From: Rachycentron canadum
Taxonomy: Eukaryota > Chordata > Actinopteri > Carangiformes > Rachycentridae
Length of the DNA: 64,000 nt
Assembly: GCA_038496675.1 (NCBI GenBank)
Contig: CM076653.1
Location: 15,828,478-15,892,477, forward strand
Direction: 5' to 3'
This document shows, one piece after another, positions 53,106-62,400 of the stretch; the first letter of the stretch is position 1, and each line of letters opens with the position of its first letter. The position numbers and the translations under genes are program-made. Under the pieces are notes generated by a model. The model saw nothing but the letters and a program-made list of their open reading frames with translations. It was not told where the DNA came from and searched no databases.

Positions 53106-55044
53106 GGTGAGTTTTCCTTGTGGCCATTTAACCAATAGTAAATCAGTTAGAGTGATATTAAGATGTGACCCAGGAGACCTCAGTAACTGTTATGACAACA
53201 GTATTACACAGCCCCGATGGGTCACACCACATCCACCTTCACCTGTAAACATTCATGACTGTGTCTTACATCTCCTCAGTAGGTCCTGCTACAGGACGCA
53301 CACACACACACACACACACACACAGGTGATAATAATGGTTGTCATTGCTGGTAATTAATGCTCCCTTAAGGGACTTTATGGAAAAAAACACAACTCTCAC
53401 TCCACATATAAAATATAAATAAGAAGGTAGTAGAACAGATATTCAGGTTTTTCTATGATCTTCAGTTACAACCACTGATCTGCAGCCTGTTTACTTTTAC
53501 TGTTTTAACTGTTACTGTGGATATAATATCACTAGTAGTGGCATATCTAGAATGTTATATTACTTATACAGTTAACAATACTATATTGTTGTTACTGGGT
53601 TATATGTTGTTATTTACTGTTTTATTCCATTTCTATAATATAAAAATTCCCCACTTGCCCCTGTGGGTCTTGTGTATGTTTCCTCCTTCAAGCTCTGGTC
53701 CTCTACCAGAGGCCTGGGAGCTTTAGGGTTCAGTATCTGTTCCTAGGACTCATCTCTTCTGGACAGAGATCTCAGATGTTGTTCCTGGAATCTGCAAGTG
53801 TACTGTATTATTACTGAATAATTATATATAATATACATATACACATGTTTTCATACTTCTACCTTTATACTTACACTTATAAGTAAAAATGGCCCTTATC
53901 TCAGACATGGAGGTGTGGTATCATGGACCCAGAGCTCAGCTATAGATTCATCAGGTTTATCGGGATTGTTCCTGGTTCCCAGAGGAAACAACCTTTTCAT
54001 TATTTAAACTTTTTTGAGGCTGTGAGTTTTCCTCTGGCACCACCTTCAGGACAAATTGTGAACTACACAAGTCATTGTATTCTAGTGGGGAGACTCCATT
54101 GAACTTAGTTGCACACATTAATACTTCTAATGACCTTGAGGATTTTCATCAAGCTCCTCCCTCGAGACAAATAGGTTTTAAATAGAAAAAACTGAACTGG
54201 ATTTCACACTGTGTGTGTGTGTGTGTGTGTTGTCTGACAGAGGACGTCCTCACTAAGGATGCAGGAGAATGTGCGATCTGCCTGGAGGAGCTGGTTCAGG
54301 GGGACACCATTGCTCGCCTGCCCTGCCTCTGCATCTACCATAAAGGGTAGGAAGCTGCATCACTCCAGTTCTCTCATGATGAACAGGTTCTTCCCCTCCA
54401 CAGTGATCGATTCATGAAAAACCACTGCTTCAGATGAAAAGATAAAGATCACTCTGATATGAACACAGCAGTTCTACCTATTGTTCTACGTTTGCCCACC
54501 AGAGGATGAAATAAGCACGTCAATGAAAACTTATTTCAAAAGCTGAGGAACACACCTGGAGTTTCTTCCAGTCTGTTCATACAGAGGCAATTGTGTCAGG
54601 GTTCAAAGGTAATGAAGACAAATTAAATTAATGAAAAATTAGTAAATACAAACAGTGATTAGTCATTTCAAAATAAAACAGGAAATAACCATGAAGTCCA
54701 GACAAACAGACTTTTCAGTGGCAGCTTTTTCTTTGATTGAACCTTTGTAGGACAATGTTGCAGATCAATGATTGAATATAAATACATAAAGGGTTATTAT
54801 GAGTTTTACATTAATGTACTGAAGCATCTTGATCCAGCTTTAATTCAAAAACATTTGTTTTATCCATAAACATTTCGATCACCTGTGACTTTTCCTCAAA
54901 TGATACAGAGCGACTCTGTATCTGCTGTGTTACCACCTGAACAGAAACTATGACGTGTAACATGTGACATACAATCTGTGCTGCAGCTGCATCGACGAGT
55001 GGTTTGAGGTGAACAGATCATGTCCAGAGCATCCGTCAGATTAA
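27334..55044 (+). CDS. znrf2: znrf2: zinc and RING finger E3 ubiquitin ligase (complete, 4 coding exons)
   Basis: The coding exons are 27334-27745, 47991-48086, 54241-54346 and 54987-55044. They join in frame through GT-AG introns to give 223 residues; the human protein is slightly longer, about 240. The start MGAKQSS has Gly2 and Ser6, an N-myristoylation signal. RTRAYS at residues 17-22 fits the Akt consensus RxRxxS, and its human counterpart is a known Akt site. Residues about 25-125 are low-complexity Gly/Ser/Ala. A C2HC zinc finger follows (Cys141, Cys144, His156, Cys160), then a C-terminal RING (Cys180, Cys183, Cys198, Cys200, His203, Cys206, Cys217, His220). Family knowledge: ZNRF2 is a membrane-attached E3 ligase of endosomes, lysosomes and plasma membrane, implicated in Na/K-ATPase trafficking and mTORC1 signalling. 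The N-terminus and the SLPAHLSP linker fit ZNRF2 rather than ZNRF1. Teleosts can carry two znrf2 copies; I cannot say which this is. Confidence 0.96.
28594..28626 (+). mobile_element. isolated Tc1-type terminus fragment
   Basis: TGGACAAAATAATAGAAACA closely resembles the end of fish Tc1-like elements that carry the GGACAAAATAATGGAAACAC word. No transposase follows, so only a terminus or a deleted element remains. Confidence 0.55.
28965..29027. repeat. 16-bp tandem repeat, four units
   Basis: CAGACCCACGGGGAAT is repeated exactly three times, followed by a fourth unit that diverges at its last bases (GGGGAGCC). Adjacent units have no spacer. Confidence 0.95.
29335..29485 (-). mobile_element. 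interspersed repeat A, copy 5 (3' part)
   Basis: Reverse-oriented second half of the element. It shows TTTGTGAGCTGCCGGTTTG, GAAGCCTCCAGTTTGG, CATCTTGTTTTTTGAAAC and GGTGGAGCTGAGGAGGAG on the plus strand, within znrf2 intron 1. Confidence 0.75.
31075..31352 (+). mobile_element. tRNA-derived SINE
   Basis: Head GGTGGTGCAGTGGCTGGTTC, then CTTCCTCCCACAGTCCAAAC, CCTGTGATAGACTGGTGACC, GTCAGCTGGGATTGGCTCC and a decayed tail with a G run. It lies in znrf2 intron 1, sense to the gene. Confidence 0.88.
33881..34012 (+). mobile_element. interspersed repeat E, copy 1 (GGCAAGGCAAG element)
   Basis: GGCAAGGCAAGTTTATTTGT, AGCCCATTTTTACAAA, TCTCAAAGGGCTTTACATAG, CTCTGCCCTTAGACCC and CATCGACTGAGG are shared with 37.55 kb. 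Of teleost SINE-like type; exact class not assigned. Confidence 0.8.
34133..34395 (+). repeat. dispersed repeat C, copy 2
   Basis: Second copy of the block at 10.6 kb, same strand, within znrf2 intron 1. The 10.95-11.15 kb and 40.9-41.16 kb stretches also share words (TAACCAAG, GGCACAATTTCAGG or GGCACTATTTCAGG) and may belong to the same larger element. Confidence 0.75.
37071..37119. repeat. C10 run and (CA)n microsatellite
   Basis: Ten C residues are followed by about nineteen CA units. Length polymorphism and assembly error are both likely here. Confidence 0.95.
37547..37770 (+). mobile_element. interspersed repeat E, copy 2
   Basis: Same 5' blocks as the 33.9 kb copy, followed by AAAACCCTTTTAACAGGG, AAACCTCATGGTGAGAAAC, GATCCCTCACCCAGGACGG and GCTGACGGGCAATAGAC. 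Confidence 0.82.
39480..39740 (-). pseudogene. Ty3/gypsy-type integrase remnant
   Basis: The minus-strand frame contains LSRVVRTDQGSNLMSHLFSQ then VLQ, the segment around the second catalytic Asp of a retroviral-type integrase core, and WDDGTTFLLFAVREMTQ, typical of gypsy elements of vertebrates. About 30 residues normally found between the two blocks are missing. No LTRs, protease or reverse transcriptase were recognised nearby, so this is a short dead fragment. Confidence 0.8.
43290..43500 (-). pseudogene. LINE reverse-transcriptase protein, C-terminal remnant
   Basis: Minus-strand reading shows GKRKPGRPKMTWHRPV, then NLTWV-stop-AQRVAKNRDEW, then RELTVTFCATRDE. This is the GRPxxTW...AxDRxxWRxxVxxLCxTRxEE tail found in many fish LINE ORF2 products. 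One in-frame stop is visible. The clade (RTE-like or other) cannot be set. Confidence 0.7.
44054..44137. repeat. 21-bp tandem repeat, four units
   Basis: AAACTGTCATCCTTGAAAAAC occurs four times in a row. Because 21 is a multiple of three, the plus frame repeats TVILEKQ. A related word, ATTGTCATCCTTGGCAAA, follows directly, so the array may have grown from this start of the LINE remnant. Confidence 0.95.
44215..44560 (+). pseudogene. L2/CR1-type LINE ORF2 remnant, 3' end
   Basis: The frame at 44221 gives FQVLATSHLDYGNLPLAG, AIRPLKLIQNAAAW and, after a shift, LHWLPV, all hallmark words of the C-terminal domain of L2/CR1-type reverse transcriptases. NCSMLPPRAKVLDVL and the SSSDHLAVP ending continue the match. 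Frameshifts and internal deletions make it nonfunctional. Confidence 0.8.
47420..47735 (+). mobile_element. interspersed repeat A, copy 6 (internally deleted)
   Basis: It has the CAGGGGGCAACTCCACTG and AAATGTCCCTACTTCTCC blocks, lacks part of the middle, and ends AAACCAATGGGTGACGTCACGG. It sits about 250 bp upstream of the zinc-finger exon of znrf2. Confidence 0.8.
47991..48086 (+). CDS. znrf2: znrf2 coding exon 2 (C2HC zinc finger)
   Basis: A 96-bp exon preceded by a pyrimidine-rich acceptor (TTCCTTCCAG) and followed by donor GTAGGA. It encodes residues 138-169, FKCPVCSKFVSSDEMDLH and onward, with C-x2-C-x11-H-x3-C zinc spacing. In this family the finger sits directly before the RING and both are needed for normal ligase activity. 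Intron phase 1 on both sides. Confidence 0.97.
49249..49757 (+). mobile_element. interspersed repeat A, copy 7 (with about 150 bp of extra sequence)
   Basis: It begins CATAGACTGTCTATAAACC. After AAGTGAAGCC, an extra segment (about 49,290-49,440) precedes CCATCAGGGGGCGACTCC. It ends near GGTGGGTGACATTTGG. The middle ATGGTCCATTTAG block is missing. Confidence 0.8.
49394..49433. repeat. 40-bp exact direct repeat, copy 1
   Basis: Begins TGCCTCTCAGCATGGCTGAA and is identical to 50726-50765. It lies within the extra segment of repeat A copy 7. Confidence 0.9.
50726..50765. repeat. 40-bp exact direct repeat, copy 2
   Basis: Identical to 49394-49433. Flanks differ on both sides. Confidence 0.9.
52726..52753. 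repeat. (CA)n microsatellite
   Basis: CA-rich tract with one interruption (CATACA), in znrf2 intron 2. Confidence 0.9.
53057..53103. repeat. (CA)n microsatellite
   Basis: Uninterrupted tract of about 23 CA units in znrf2 intron 2. Confidence 0.95.
53298..53324. repeat. (CA)n microsatellite
   Basis: Tract of about 13 CA units, about 200 bp after the previous one. Confidence 0.95.
54211..54230 (+). repeat. (GT)10 tract at the znrf2 exon 3 acceptor
   Basis: Ten GT units end ten bases before the exon 3 junction at 54240/54241. They occupy the place of the polypyrimidine tract; only TGTCTGACAG lies between. Confidence 0.95.
54241..54346 (+). CDS. znrf2: znrf2 coding exon 3 (first part of RING)
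   Basis: A 106-bp exon starting right after TGTCTGACAG. It encodes EDVLTKDAGECAICLEEL and on to YHKG, including the first RING pair C-x2-C and the C-x-C-x2-H part. The upstream intron ends with a (GT)10 run ten bases before the exon, in place of a normal long pyrimidine tract. Donor GTAGGA. Confidence 0.97.
54347..54986 (+). other. znrf2 intron 3 (640 bp)
   Basis: A short intron splitting the RING domain between codon positions 2 and 3 of Gly205. The sequence is AT-rich with no repeats or ORFs of note. Confidence 0.95.
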
Positions 55045-55059
55045 AGCTGGTTTGCACAG
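54987..55059 (+). CDS. znrf2: znrf2 exon 4 (end of RING, stop codon at 55042-55044, 15 nt of 3' UTR)
   Basis: The acceptor is GTGCTGCAG. Coding runs 54987-55044 and gives CIDEWFEVNRSCPEHPSD then TAA, the conserved ZNRF carboxy terminus. The last zinc ligand is His (CPEH) where most RINGs have Cys, as known for ZNRF proteins. After the stop, TTTGCACAG is followed by a plausible donor GTAACG at 55060, so the exon probably ends at 55059 and the 3' UTR continues in another exon. The junction is only 15 nt past the stop, too close to trigger nonsense-mediated decay. Confidence 0.94.
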
Positions 55060-55773
55060 GTAACGTGTTTCCAAGCAGATTTCTTTTAAATCTACATGAA
55101 TTTGTTTACAGCATTCATGCAATTTAGACCTGTTCTCTGCTGGTTGTTTGGTTGTAGGGACCCCCCACAGCGTGGATCCTGGGAGACTGCTGGACACTGT
55201 GACCACTGTGATCCGTTAACCACCCCCACCCCCTGAAAAATAATGTAGTACCATGGTGTGCCAAATCTCATTTAAAGCAATCTTCAGGGAAACAGACTTT
55301 GTGTTATGTCTTCATCCTCATTCAGTGTCTGGAGCCACGCAGGGCGTCACGACAGGCAGGACTCTGGACAGCTGATTGTACACCAGGACACTGGAGAAGG
55401 TGGACTGGAGGAGGGGAGGCAAGGGGGAGGATCATCCCTCCCCCTCCTCCTCTGTCCCTGCCCTCCTCCTGCAGCATCAGTGTCTACCAGTGCCTTGTTG
55501 CAGTGATGCCCAGCCGCAGCAGGGCGGCGCTGAGGAGTCCAACTGTCAGCAGAGCCAGCCTGACCGACTAGGCGGATCCACATGACCTGCAGGATCCACA
55601 GGACCCGAAGGACCCAACCTGCAGGACCATCAGGACCATCAGGACCCTCTCAACACTGCTGCCGTTTCCACCAGTTGAGGAGAAACAAGCCAGAGACAGG
55701 ACAGCAGCAGAGACAGGTCTGCATCAGCAGCTCGGACACTTTCAGAACTGACACTGCTGTGAAAATGGTGCCA

Positions 55774-55774
<1 letters not shown>

Positions 55775-55814
<40 letters not shown>
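55775..55814. repeat. (CA)n microsatellite in the probable znrf2 3' UTR
   Basis: CA tract of about 18 units with slight interruption at each end. Confidence 0.95.
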
Positions 55815-55816
<2 letters not shown>

Positions 55817-56170
55817 TCATCGGTACTCCATGTTGTGGAGGTCTGCAGGGACCCAAAGCCCAGATCAGGAGGATCTGAGTCAACCTGAACCTGCAGCAGT
55901 GTGTTGCTACGGTGACAGCAGTGTAACTGGAGGATACTTTTCATGTCACAATAACATGTAGCAACATCTGGAAGTTTCCCTTTAGAGCAAGGAAACATTT
56001 TGGTGATGTAATGAAAAGTCTTCCATGATAATTCGCGACAAAAACATGATGACATGAAAGATGATTCACCTGCTTCTAATCATAATAATAATAATCTTCA
56101 AGCAGATTTTAATCTGAATACATTAATGAACTAAAGCAACTGATCATATTTACACACATTTGGCTGCATC

Positions 56171-56187
56171 TTTATTGCATCTTTATT
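56171..56187 (-). terminator. paired AATAAA signals, minus strand (candidate poly(A) site)
   Basis: Two AATAAA hexamers lie eleven bases apart on the minus strand (56171-56176 and 56182-56187). They could serve a long nod1 3' UTR or be chance in AT-rich DNA. Other minus-strand AATAAA words occur near 57,520 and 57,603. Confidence 0.2.
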
Positions 56188-57799
56188 GTTTTGTGATGCA
56201 GAACAATGAAGATGATGATNGGCTCGGACTGTACCTTCGTCCTCAGTCTGACTGAACTGATCAGTGTTTATCATCATCATCATACAGCTGGTTTCTGTGA
56301 GCAGAGCCAGTGATGTCAATGTCATTTATGTTGTGGATTTTAGAGGATCAGGCCTTAATAGATGACACTCAATCGTGTCTGTGTGGTTTTCTTTTGTTTC
56401 TAACAGCTGCCTCTGACAGATAATGACTCATCCGGCTCAGCCAAATTGAAATGATCAAACCCTTTAGCTGATGAAAAGGCCTCTGATAAATCTTTTCAGT
56501 TCTGCGTTATAAGAATAATTTGTGAAATCAATGTGAAACCAAAGGAGGTGGTTCACAAGCTTCTGGAGGACAACAAAAGAATCCTCTTCTGCGAACATGT
56601 TGTTTGTGAAGCCGTCATGACCTTCCTCAGCAGATGGATGACCTGGGTGTGGGGCTTCGGTCACTGCAGCTTCTCTCTGTGCGTCGCCTGACTCCTGGTC
56701 GATGAGTTTGATCAGCTGTCTGGAGCAAAACCAATAACTATACTCCATCTCCATGACAACATGAGTATCTCCTTCCAGATGAAGGAAATGGACTTTGGAT
56801 TCTGTTTGTCAAAAATCAATCAGTCGAGGATTAAAACGTCATTTGAGACAGATACTTCGTGTTTGTTGCGTAAACAGTTGGTTCAATCCAATCATGTCAA
56901 CTTCACACTGAACATCCTGTGAAAACGGACAGATCCCACCTCTCACCTCTGCTTTTTCTGTACTTGTCTCCCTGTTGGGTGAACCTCTGTTTGGTACTGT
57001 GGTTGACAATTCGGTGACACATTTTATTTAGCAGCTACCATCACATCCGCTTGGGGCTTCCCCTATTTGCACATGCAGTGAGTGGAATGAAAAATGTGCA
57101 GTTTTAATGGTGTTTGGTGATTTCAAACACACAGCAGGTGCAAGTGCGTTGTATGTCCAGTCCTAAAACAAGCCTTATATGAACTACTATAGAATCAGTC
57201 AAGCACTTTTTAGCTCATTTATAATTTATTTCTTGCCAGTTCTGAGCCCCAGCAAACATCATTACCTAATGACATGTAACAGAGAATGTGTGCTGTTCAA
57301 TATGTAACTGAGAATAACAGCCAAAATACAATGAATTCAAATGTTTGTTTTATGTAAAACTATGTACAAAAAACAGTTCAGATTGAATCCTTTGGATACC
57401 AATCATTCTCTTTTAGTTACTGCATTTTTATGCCATGTTCTTTTGTGTTTGAAGCTAATCAGAATTTTTAAGTAAAAGATCCAGATGTTGAATCAGTCTG
57501 AAGAGTGTTGTGTCTTGTTTTATTTCTCCACATACACATCTGTCAGCTGTGGAGCCCAGCAATGAAGCACACGGGGAGTTTGCAGTTGTTGCAGAGTCTC
57601 GTTTTATTTTAGTCAAGACAGTTCACACAGACTCAGGCCTGTGGTCAGTCACTGACACGGACTGTGGTCATTTGTCCAGTGACAAAAACAGTTTTATATT
57701 CATCAAACAAAGGCGACAAGGGTATAATGAAAGATGCTATTGAATTGTATAATGGGAATAGTTGGCTCGAGCACTCTTGGGATCAAAAATCAGGCCATC

Positions 57800-58210
57800 G
57801 CTGCCTCTGCTGATTTGATCATTTTTTTAAAGTCCATATTTTCTATTAAGGGACCACAATTAACTTCTCCAGTGTGTTGATCTCCATAAGAAGATATATT
57901 TGTGACTTTAAGAACCAAAAACCATCTCAGTGTAGTTTTAAATCTCTTTAAGGCTGCTCTGAGCCAATCAGAGGAGATGTCCTCTTTTTGGCCGACTTTT
58001 TCTCCTGAGTGATGCATTAAAGATATAGCAGCTTTTGGGTAAACACTGCAGGTCTTGGTGACCGCTTTGTTGTGACATCATTAAGTCCCAGAAGTCCTGA
58101 CGGCTGGTTTTAAGGCTCAGTTTCTGAAAACAGGCTGTGAGCATTTCTCTGTGGACTGAGACCTTTGATACTTTCACTGTATTAATGTAATGACCTTTAG
58201 ACTGTGAGGA
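57800..58210 (+). repeat. dispersed repeat D, copy 2 (longer)
   Basis: It contains GGCTGCTCTGAGCCAATCAG, CAGAAGTCCTGACGGCTGG, CTGAAAACAGGCTGTGAGC and GATACTTTCACTGTAT. The last three are the reverse complement of the 20.2 kb copy. Class unknown. Confidence 0.65.
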
Positions 58211-58777
58211 CCTTTAAATATATTTTTTAATTGCTCATTTTACTATAAAAGTACAGACCTCCACCAAAGCTGATAAAATAAGCCATACTTCAGAGAGTAA
58301 AAGTCTAATTCATAGTAGAGCTGAACAATTAATCAAAATATTATCAAAATGAAAATACGACCAATAGCAATACACATATCATAGGAGCTGCAGTTTCTTA
58401 TTATACTCTCCAGACAAGAGGGAACATTTTTTCAGTTAAAGTAAAATGCACCACTCTGACTGAAATTGTGACATTCAACCCTAATTTATAGCAAATGGAA
58501 GTCAGTCTGAGGCCCTGCTGTTGTGTTCATGATGATGCAATGAACTGAACTCAGCGACATATTTGACCGGAGCATTAGCGTAACAAGCAGAGCGTCCTCC
58601 TGACTGAACCAAGCTCCATGTTTTTGTTCTTGTACAGTAACTGTCCTCGGGCCATCAGCCTCTTTCACCACTGTATTGGGTATCTGTGTATCACAGCTAT
58701 CACACAAGCAGTAAACGTTATGATGTTGTTGTCATCTTGACAGAGGTACACCTTAAAACACTACCAGTCATGTGGAA

Positions 58778-58817
58778 AATAAACATCATGTCATGTTACA
58801 ATCAAATAATAAATAAA
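58778..58817 (+). terminator. AATAAA cluster, plus strand (candidate znrf2 poly(A) site)
   Basis: AATAAA occurs at 58778-58783, 58808-58813 and 58812-58817. These are the first canonical signals on this strand after the znrf2 stop that I could find. Use of this site would make a 3' UTR of about 3.6 kb ending roughly 550 bp from the nod1 stop codon. Confidence 0.3.
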
Positions 58818-59039
58818 AGTCTATTCAAGCAGGAAATCATTTGTTCCTGTTCATCAGAGCTTCCACTTCCTTTTTCTGTAACATTCTCATCAAAATGTCA
58901 GATAAGCTTCAGATAAACTTCCTCTGAAGCTGCCTGACTCTCCCTGCCTTCCCTCCCACCAAAAACTGCCTTCATTAACTCCTGCACACCATTTCCATCA
59001 GTGCATATTCTGTATTGTTACCCGTTTTCTTGTCTGTAT

Positions 59040-59163
59040 ACAACATCTATTGCCCGTCAGCCCGTCCTGGGTGAGGGATCCGTCCTCTGTTTCTCACCAT
59101 GAGGTTTCTTTTTTTTTTTCCCCTGTTAAAAGGGTTTTTTGTTTTGAGTTTTTCCTCAGTTGA
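59040..59163 (-). mobile_element. interspersed repeat E, copy 3 (3' part)
   Basis: Reverse complement of the second half of the 37.55 kb copy. It lies just downstream of the nod1 stop codon, so it may form part of the nod1 3' UTR. Confidence 0.8.
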
Positions 59164-59364
59164 TTAGTGCAAATGTTGCTTCATCAGCAGGTGATGATAT
59201 AAAACATTTCCATTGAAGCAATTAGTGTGAGTTTGTGCAGCAGCAGTCCAGGTCTAACACCACACCTGATCAGTTGTCTAACACAAACTGTGTAGATCCA
59301 GTAAACACACACACACGTCGACTCCCGTGCAGACATATGTCGACTCGTGCCAGTCTCAGCCCAG

Positions 59365-59437
59365 TCACTGGAAGCGCAGTTGCTTCTCTGCCACAAACAG
59401 TTTCTCTTCCTCCTTCGACACCTGGTTTCCTTTCACA
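59365..59437 (-). CDS. nod1: nod1 terminal coding exon
   Basis: Acceptor GATCCTACAG is followed by 73 bases that complete Cys and add VKGNQVSKEEEKLFVAEKQ, then LRFQ and TGA. The layout matches the NOD1 tail: Cys, x-x-Gly-Asn, a charged helix with E-E, and a stop after about 24 residues. The reading phase fits the preceding exon exactly. The last residues differ from those of mammals. Confidence 0.88.
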
Positions 59438-62400
59438 CTGTAGGATCAAGACCAGAAACATCCACATTTTATCAGCACAGAGGGAAATGACCCTGATGCC
59501 GGGAGGGTTTGTTAGCACAACAACTACTACAACTACTGACACCATAAAACACAAAGCACTTGAACCTCCCCACCAGAATCAATATAATGTATTCACTTTT
59601 TATGTGGATTCATGCCTCTTAGAATTACCACCTAAACACGTGTGGAGGGGTATATGTGACCCTGTGATCGTGGTAAGGTCTCTCCATGGCAAATTGGAGG
59701 GGCCAGACTAAGAGCAATTCTAAAACCACAATGAATGAGGCAACATGGAAGCTATAGCACCTTGCCCGCAGAAGAGAAACTAGGGCCCTCTCCTGAAGCC
59801 AGACCTCGGAGAGGAGCTTGATCCACGAGGCCTGGACAGGCTCAGCCCAAAACAACTACATGGAGCAGTGGGGATGGGCATTGGTCCGATGCATTGTAGG
59901 CAGTTTGCTGCAACCACCAACCAGCCCTAGTTAAGAGGATGATTCAAACCCAAAACTTTTTGACGATACACTCACATTATGTGTACGGCTGGTGAAGAAG
60001 AAGAAAAACTGACTTCACCAGATAGGCCTGTAGCAGAGGACTAGGTCACTGCTCTGCCTTTTTATGGCGATTTGGTTGTGAACACAAGACGACATATCAT
60101 CACCTTTAAATCAATATGGTGAACTTAACAAACAGCTGCTTATTTCAACTTCCAGCAGCTACACAACAGTATGATTGCTCATTTCCAGTTGTGTCTGTGT
60201 CAGCTGGTAAATCTCAGTGCAGCAAGTCTTTTAACTGTGTTTGGTCTCCACCAGCTCCTGAGAGAAAACATCTGACTCCTTAGCTGCTTAAGAGTCCACC
60301 ATGTTTGAACTAAAAAGTTGTGGGTCAGACAACTAAACAATGAGCTGAAATCAAGCAATGTCTGAAGCTGAAACATGAAGCCAACACTGAGGAGCTCAAC
60401 CCTGCAGCTCCTCTACAGACCACTAGAGTCTGGCTCCAACAGTGAGTCAGTCCCAGAGACTCTCATGTTAAAATGTCCAACTTTACAGCAGAAACAAACA
60501 TGTTTACAGCCTGGAACAAAAACTGTTTTGGTCTCTATAGACAATTTTCTCCTTCATGATGACTGTGCAGGAGCAAGTTTTATATAACTCATTTGTTTAC
60601 ATTTTATTAAGTAAGTTGTGAAAATTGGGGCATGGTCTCCGAGTGACAGAGGAGTGGCAGTGAATGCTCCACCTCTTTGCCCACTTTGCTCTGCTAAGAT
60701 GTGCCAAGAGTGGAGCAGCTCACTCCTCAGAAACCTGTGGCTGCCGTCACAGAGGCTACGTGCATCTGGCTGAATATCACAATCAAATTACCTAAAGCTG
60801 TGGGAGATGCAGATTTAGCTGATTATTCTGTTTCTTTGTCATAAAATATTGATTATAGCAGATCGATATCTATTAAAATCAAAGATTGTTGATGATCTGG
60901 CCCCTTCGCTGCCATCAAACCTCCTACTTCATGATATTCCAGTCATTACAATGTACAATAAAATGTCACAGTTTCATGACCCGTCCAAGCCTTTAAACAT
61001 CTAAACAAAACTATAACACTGAAGTGAGACTAACAACACAATCTTTCACACACAAATGAAAAATGAAAAACTGACAATTTCATATGATTGATACAAATTT
61101 TCTGAAATGAGGTTGATTTCATCATTTTGACAGACCAAAATTCAGTTTTAGCGTAGATGGAAGGCTGCACACCACCAAACCATGTAGACCATTAGAGAAA
61201 AAGTCAGTTCAGTGTGACTGCTCCTCACCACATTTCTTTGAGTGCAGTGTTGTGAGTCAGGGCCTCAGCGATGTGTTTGATCCCCTGCACAGTGAGCTGG
61301 TTGTTGATTAACCTGCAGACAAGCACACGAAGCAGGTGAGTTTCTCACAATCAGTGTCTGATCCGAGGTCTGCTCCATGAAGCAGCTTCAACATACCCCA
61401 GATTTCTTCGCTATCTGGCTTCACTGAGTAACAACCAGTCACGTTCTGCTGTCACATGACAGTGGTTCACAAACACAGGCTACAAGTCGACAGGCAGCAG
61501 AGCCGCATGTTTTACATGTTAATATTAGACAAATGTGGAGAAGTCAACAGCTACAGGAAGAAGCCTTTAATACCACCGCACATCATTAGGACATGAGTAG
61601 ATCTGACTATAACCACATTTGTGTCTTTCCATTAAATGAATGTGAATGAATGTTGTTTTGATGTCTTCTTATTCAGCTTTAATCTTCTTATTCTTATTCC
61701 GTTACAGCACTGGTGGTGTCAAACAGACTTTGGAGAAAATAAAAGATAAAAATCTTACATTTACATTTAATCATTTGGCAGACGCCATTATCTAATGTGA
61801 CCTAAAATGGGACATCAGTTCAATTTAGTAGGAGGGACCTCGTGTAAGTGAGAAGTACAGCATCTATTAAAGAAGCGCAGTAGATCATATAAGAAAGTGC
61901 AATGAGTATCAATTTGATGTGTTATGTTTGATATGTTAGGGTTTTAGGAGAGGAGGTTCTCTCTGAAGAGATACATTTTCAAGAGCTTCTTGAAGATAGA
62001 GAGGGACTTCCCTGCTCTGATAGGGTTGAGACTCAGAGTGATGTGATCTTTTGGGCTGGCTGCTGCATTCTGGACCATCTGTGAGGGTTTGACTGAGCAC
62101 AAAGGAACTGACTCGACCAAGACAAAGATGCAACATGGTCAGAGGAGGATAACCGGTCATCGAACATGACAAGTTTCGACCTTGGTTGGGTTAATAAATA
62201 CGGAGGTGTAACAAAGTACGAAGCTTCACTGCTTCAGTCAGTCTCTGTTGTAGGATAACATCAGTGAAATGCTTTTGACAGTTGTTGCAGCCAACAGGAA
62301 AAAAAGATGAAGAAGACAGAAGGGTGGTAATGCACCTAAAAGTTGTTTGCCAACTACCATTGAACATTAGAAGAAGTAAAGAGGCCCTCTGCGATAATGA

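Larger units (their letters stand above)
48087..54240 (+). other. znrf2 intron 2 (6.2 kb)
   Basis: It joins the zinc-finger and RING exons. It contains one copy of the CATAGACTGTATATAAA-type repeat (49.25-49.76 kb), a 40-bp exact direct repeat pair (49,394 and 50,726), CA microsatellites at 52.73, 53.06 and 53.30 kb, and the (GT)10 tract at its 3' end. No further exon was recognised. Confidence 0.9.
55158..58817 (+). other. probable znrf2 3' UTR exon and intergenic tail
   Basis: An acceptor (TTTGGTTGTAG) ends at 55157, and the following sequence is taken as the last, noncoding exon. It contains a GC-rich stretch to about 55,700 and a CA microsatellite at 55,775-55,814. The first canonical AATAAA signals on this strand are at 58778-58783 and 58808-58817; an ATTAAA at 56830 is a weaker, earlier choice. 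The true end is unknown. One base at 56220 is unresolved (n). No conserved coding exon is recognised. Confidence 0.4.

Noticed and set aside
61130..61160. Alternative last nod1 exon close to the 61.2 kb LRR exon
   Set aside because: An acceptor-like site is followed by a short frame ending in stop, but the residues do not fit the NOD1 tail. The exon at 59365-59437 does.
61936..62172. 78-codon minus-strand ORF between nod1 exons
   Set aside because: Lies in a common teleost interspersed repeat, and no LRR pattern is present.
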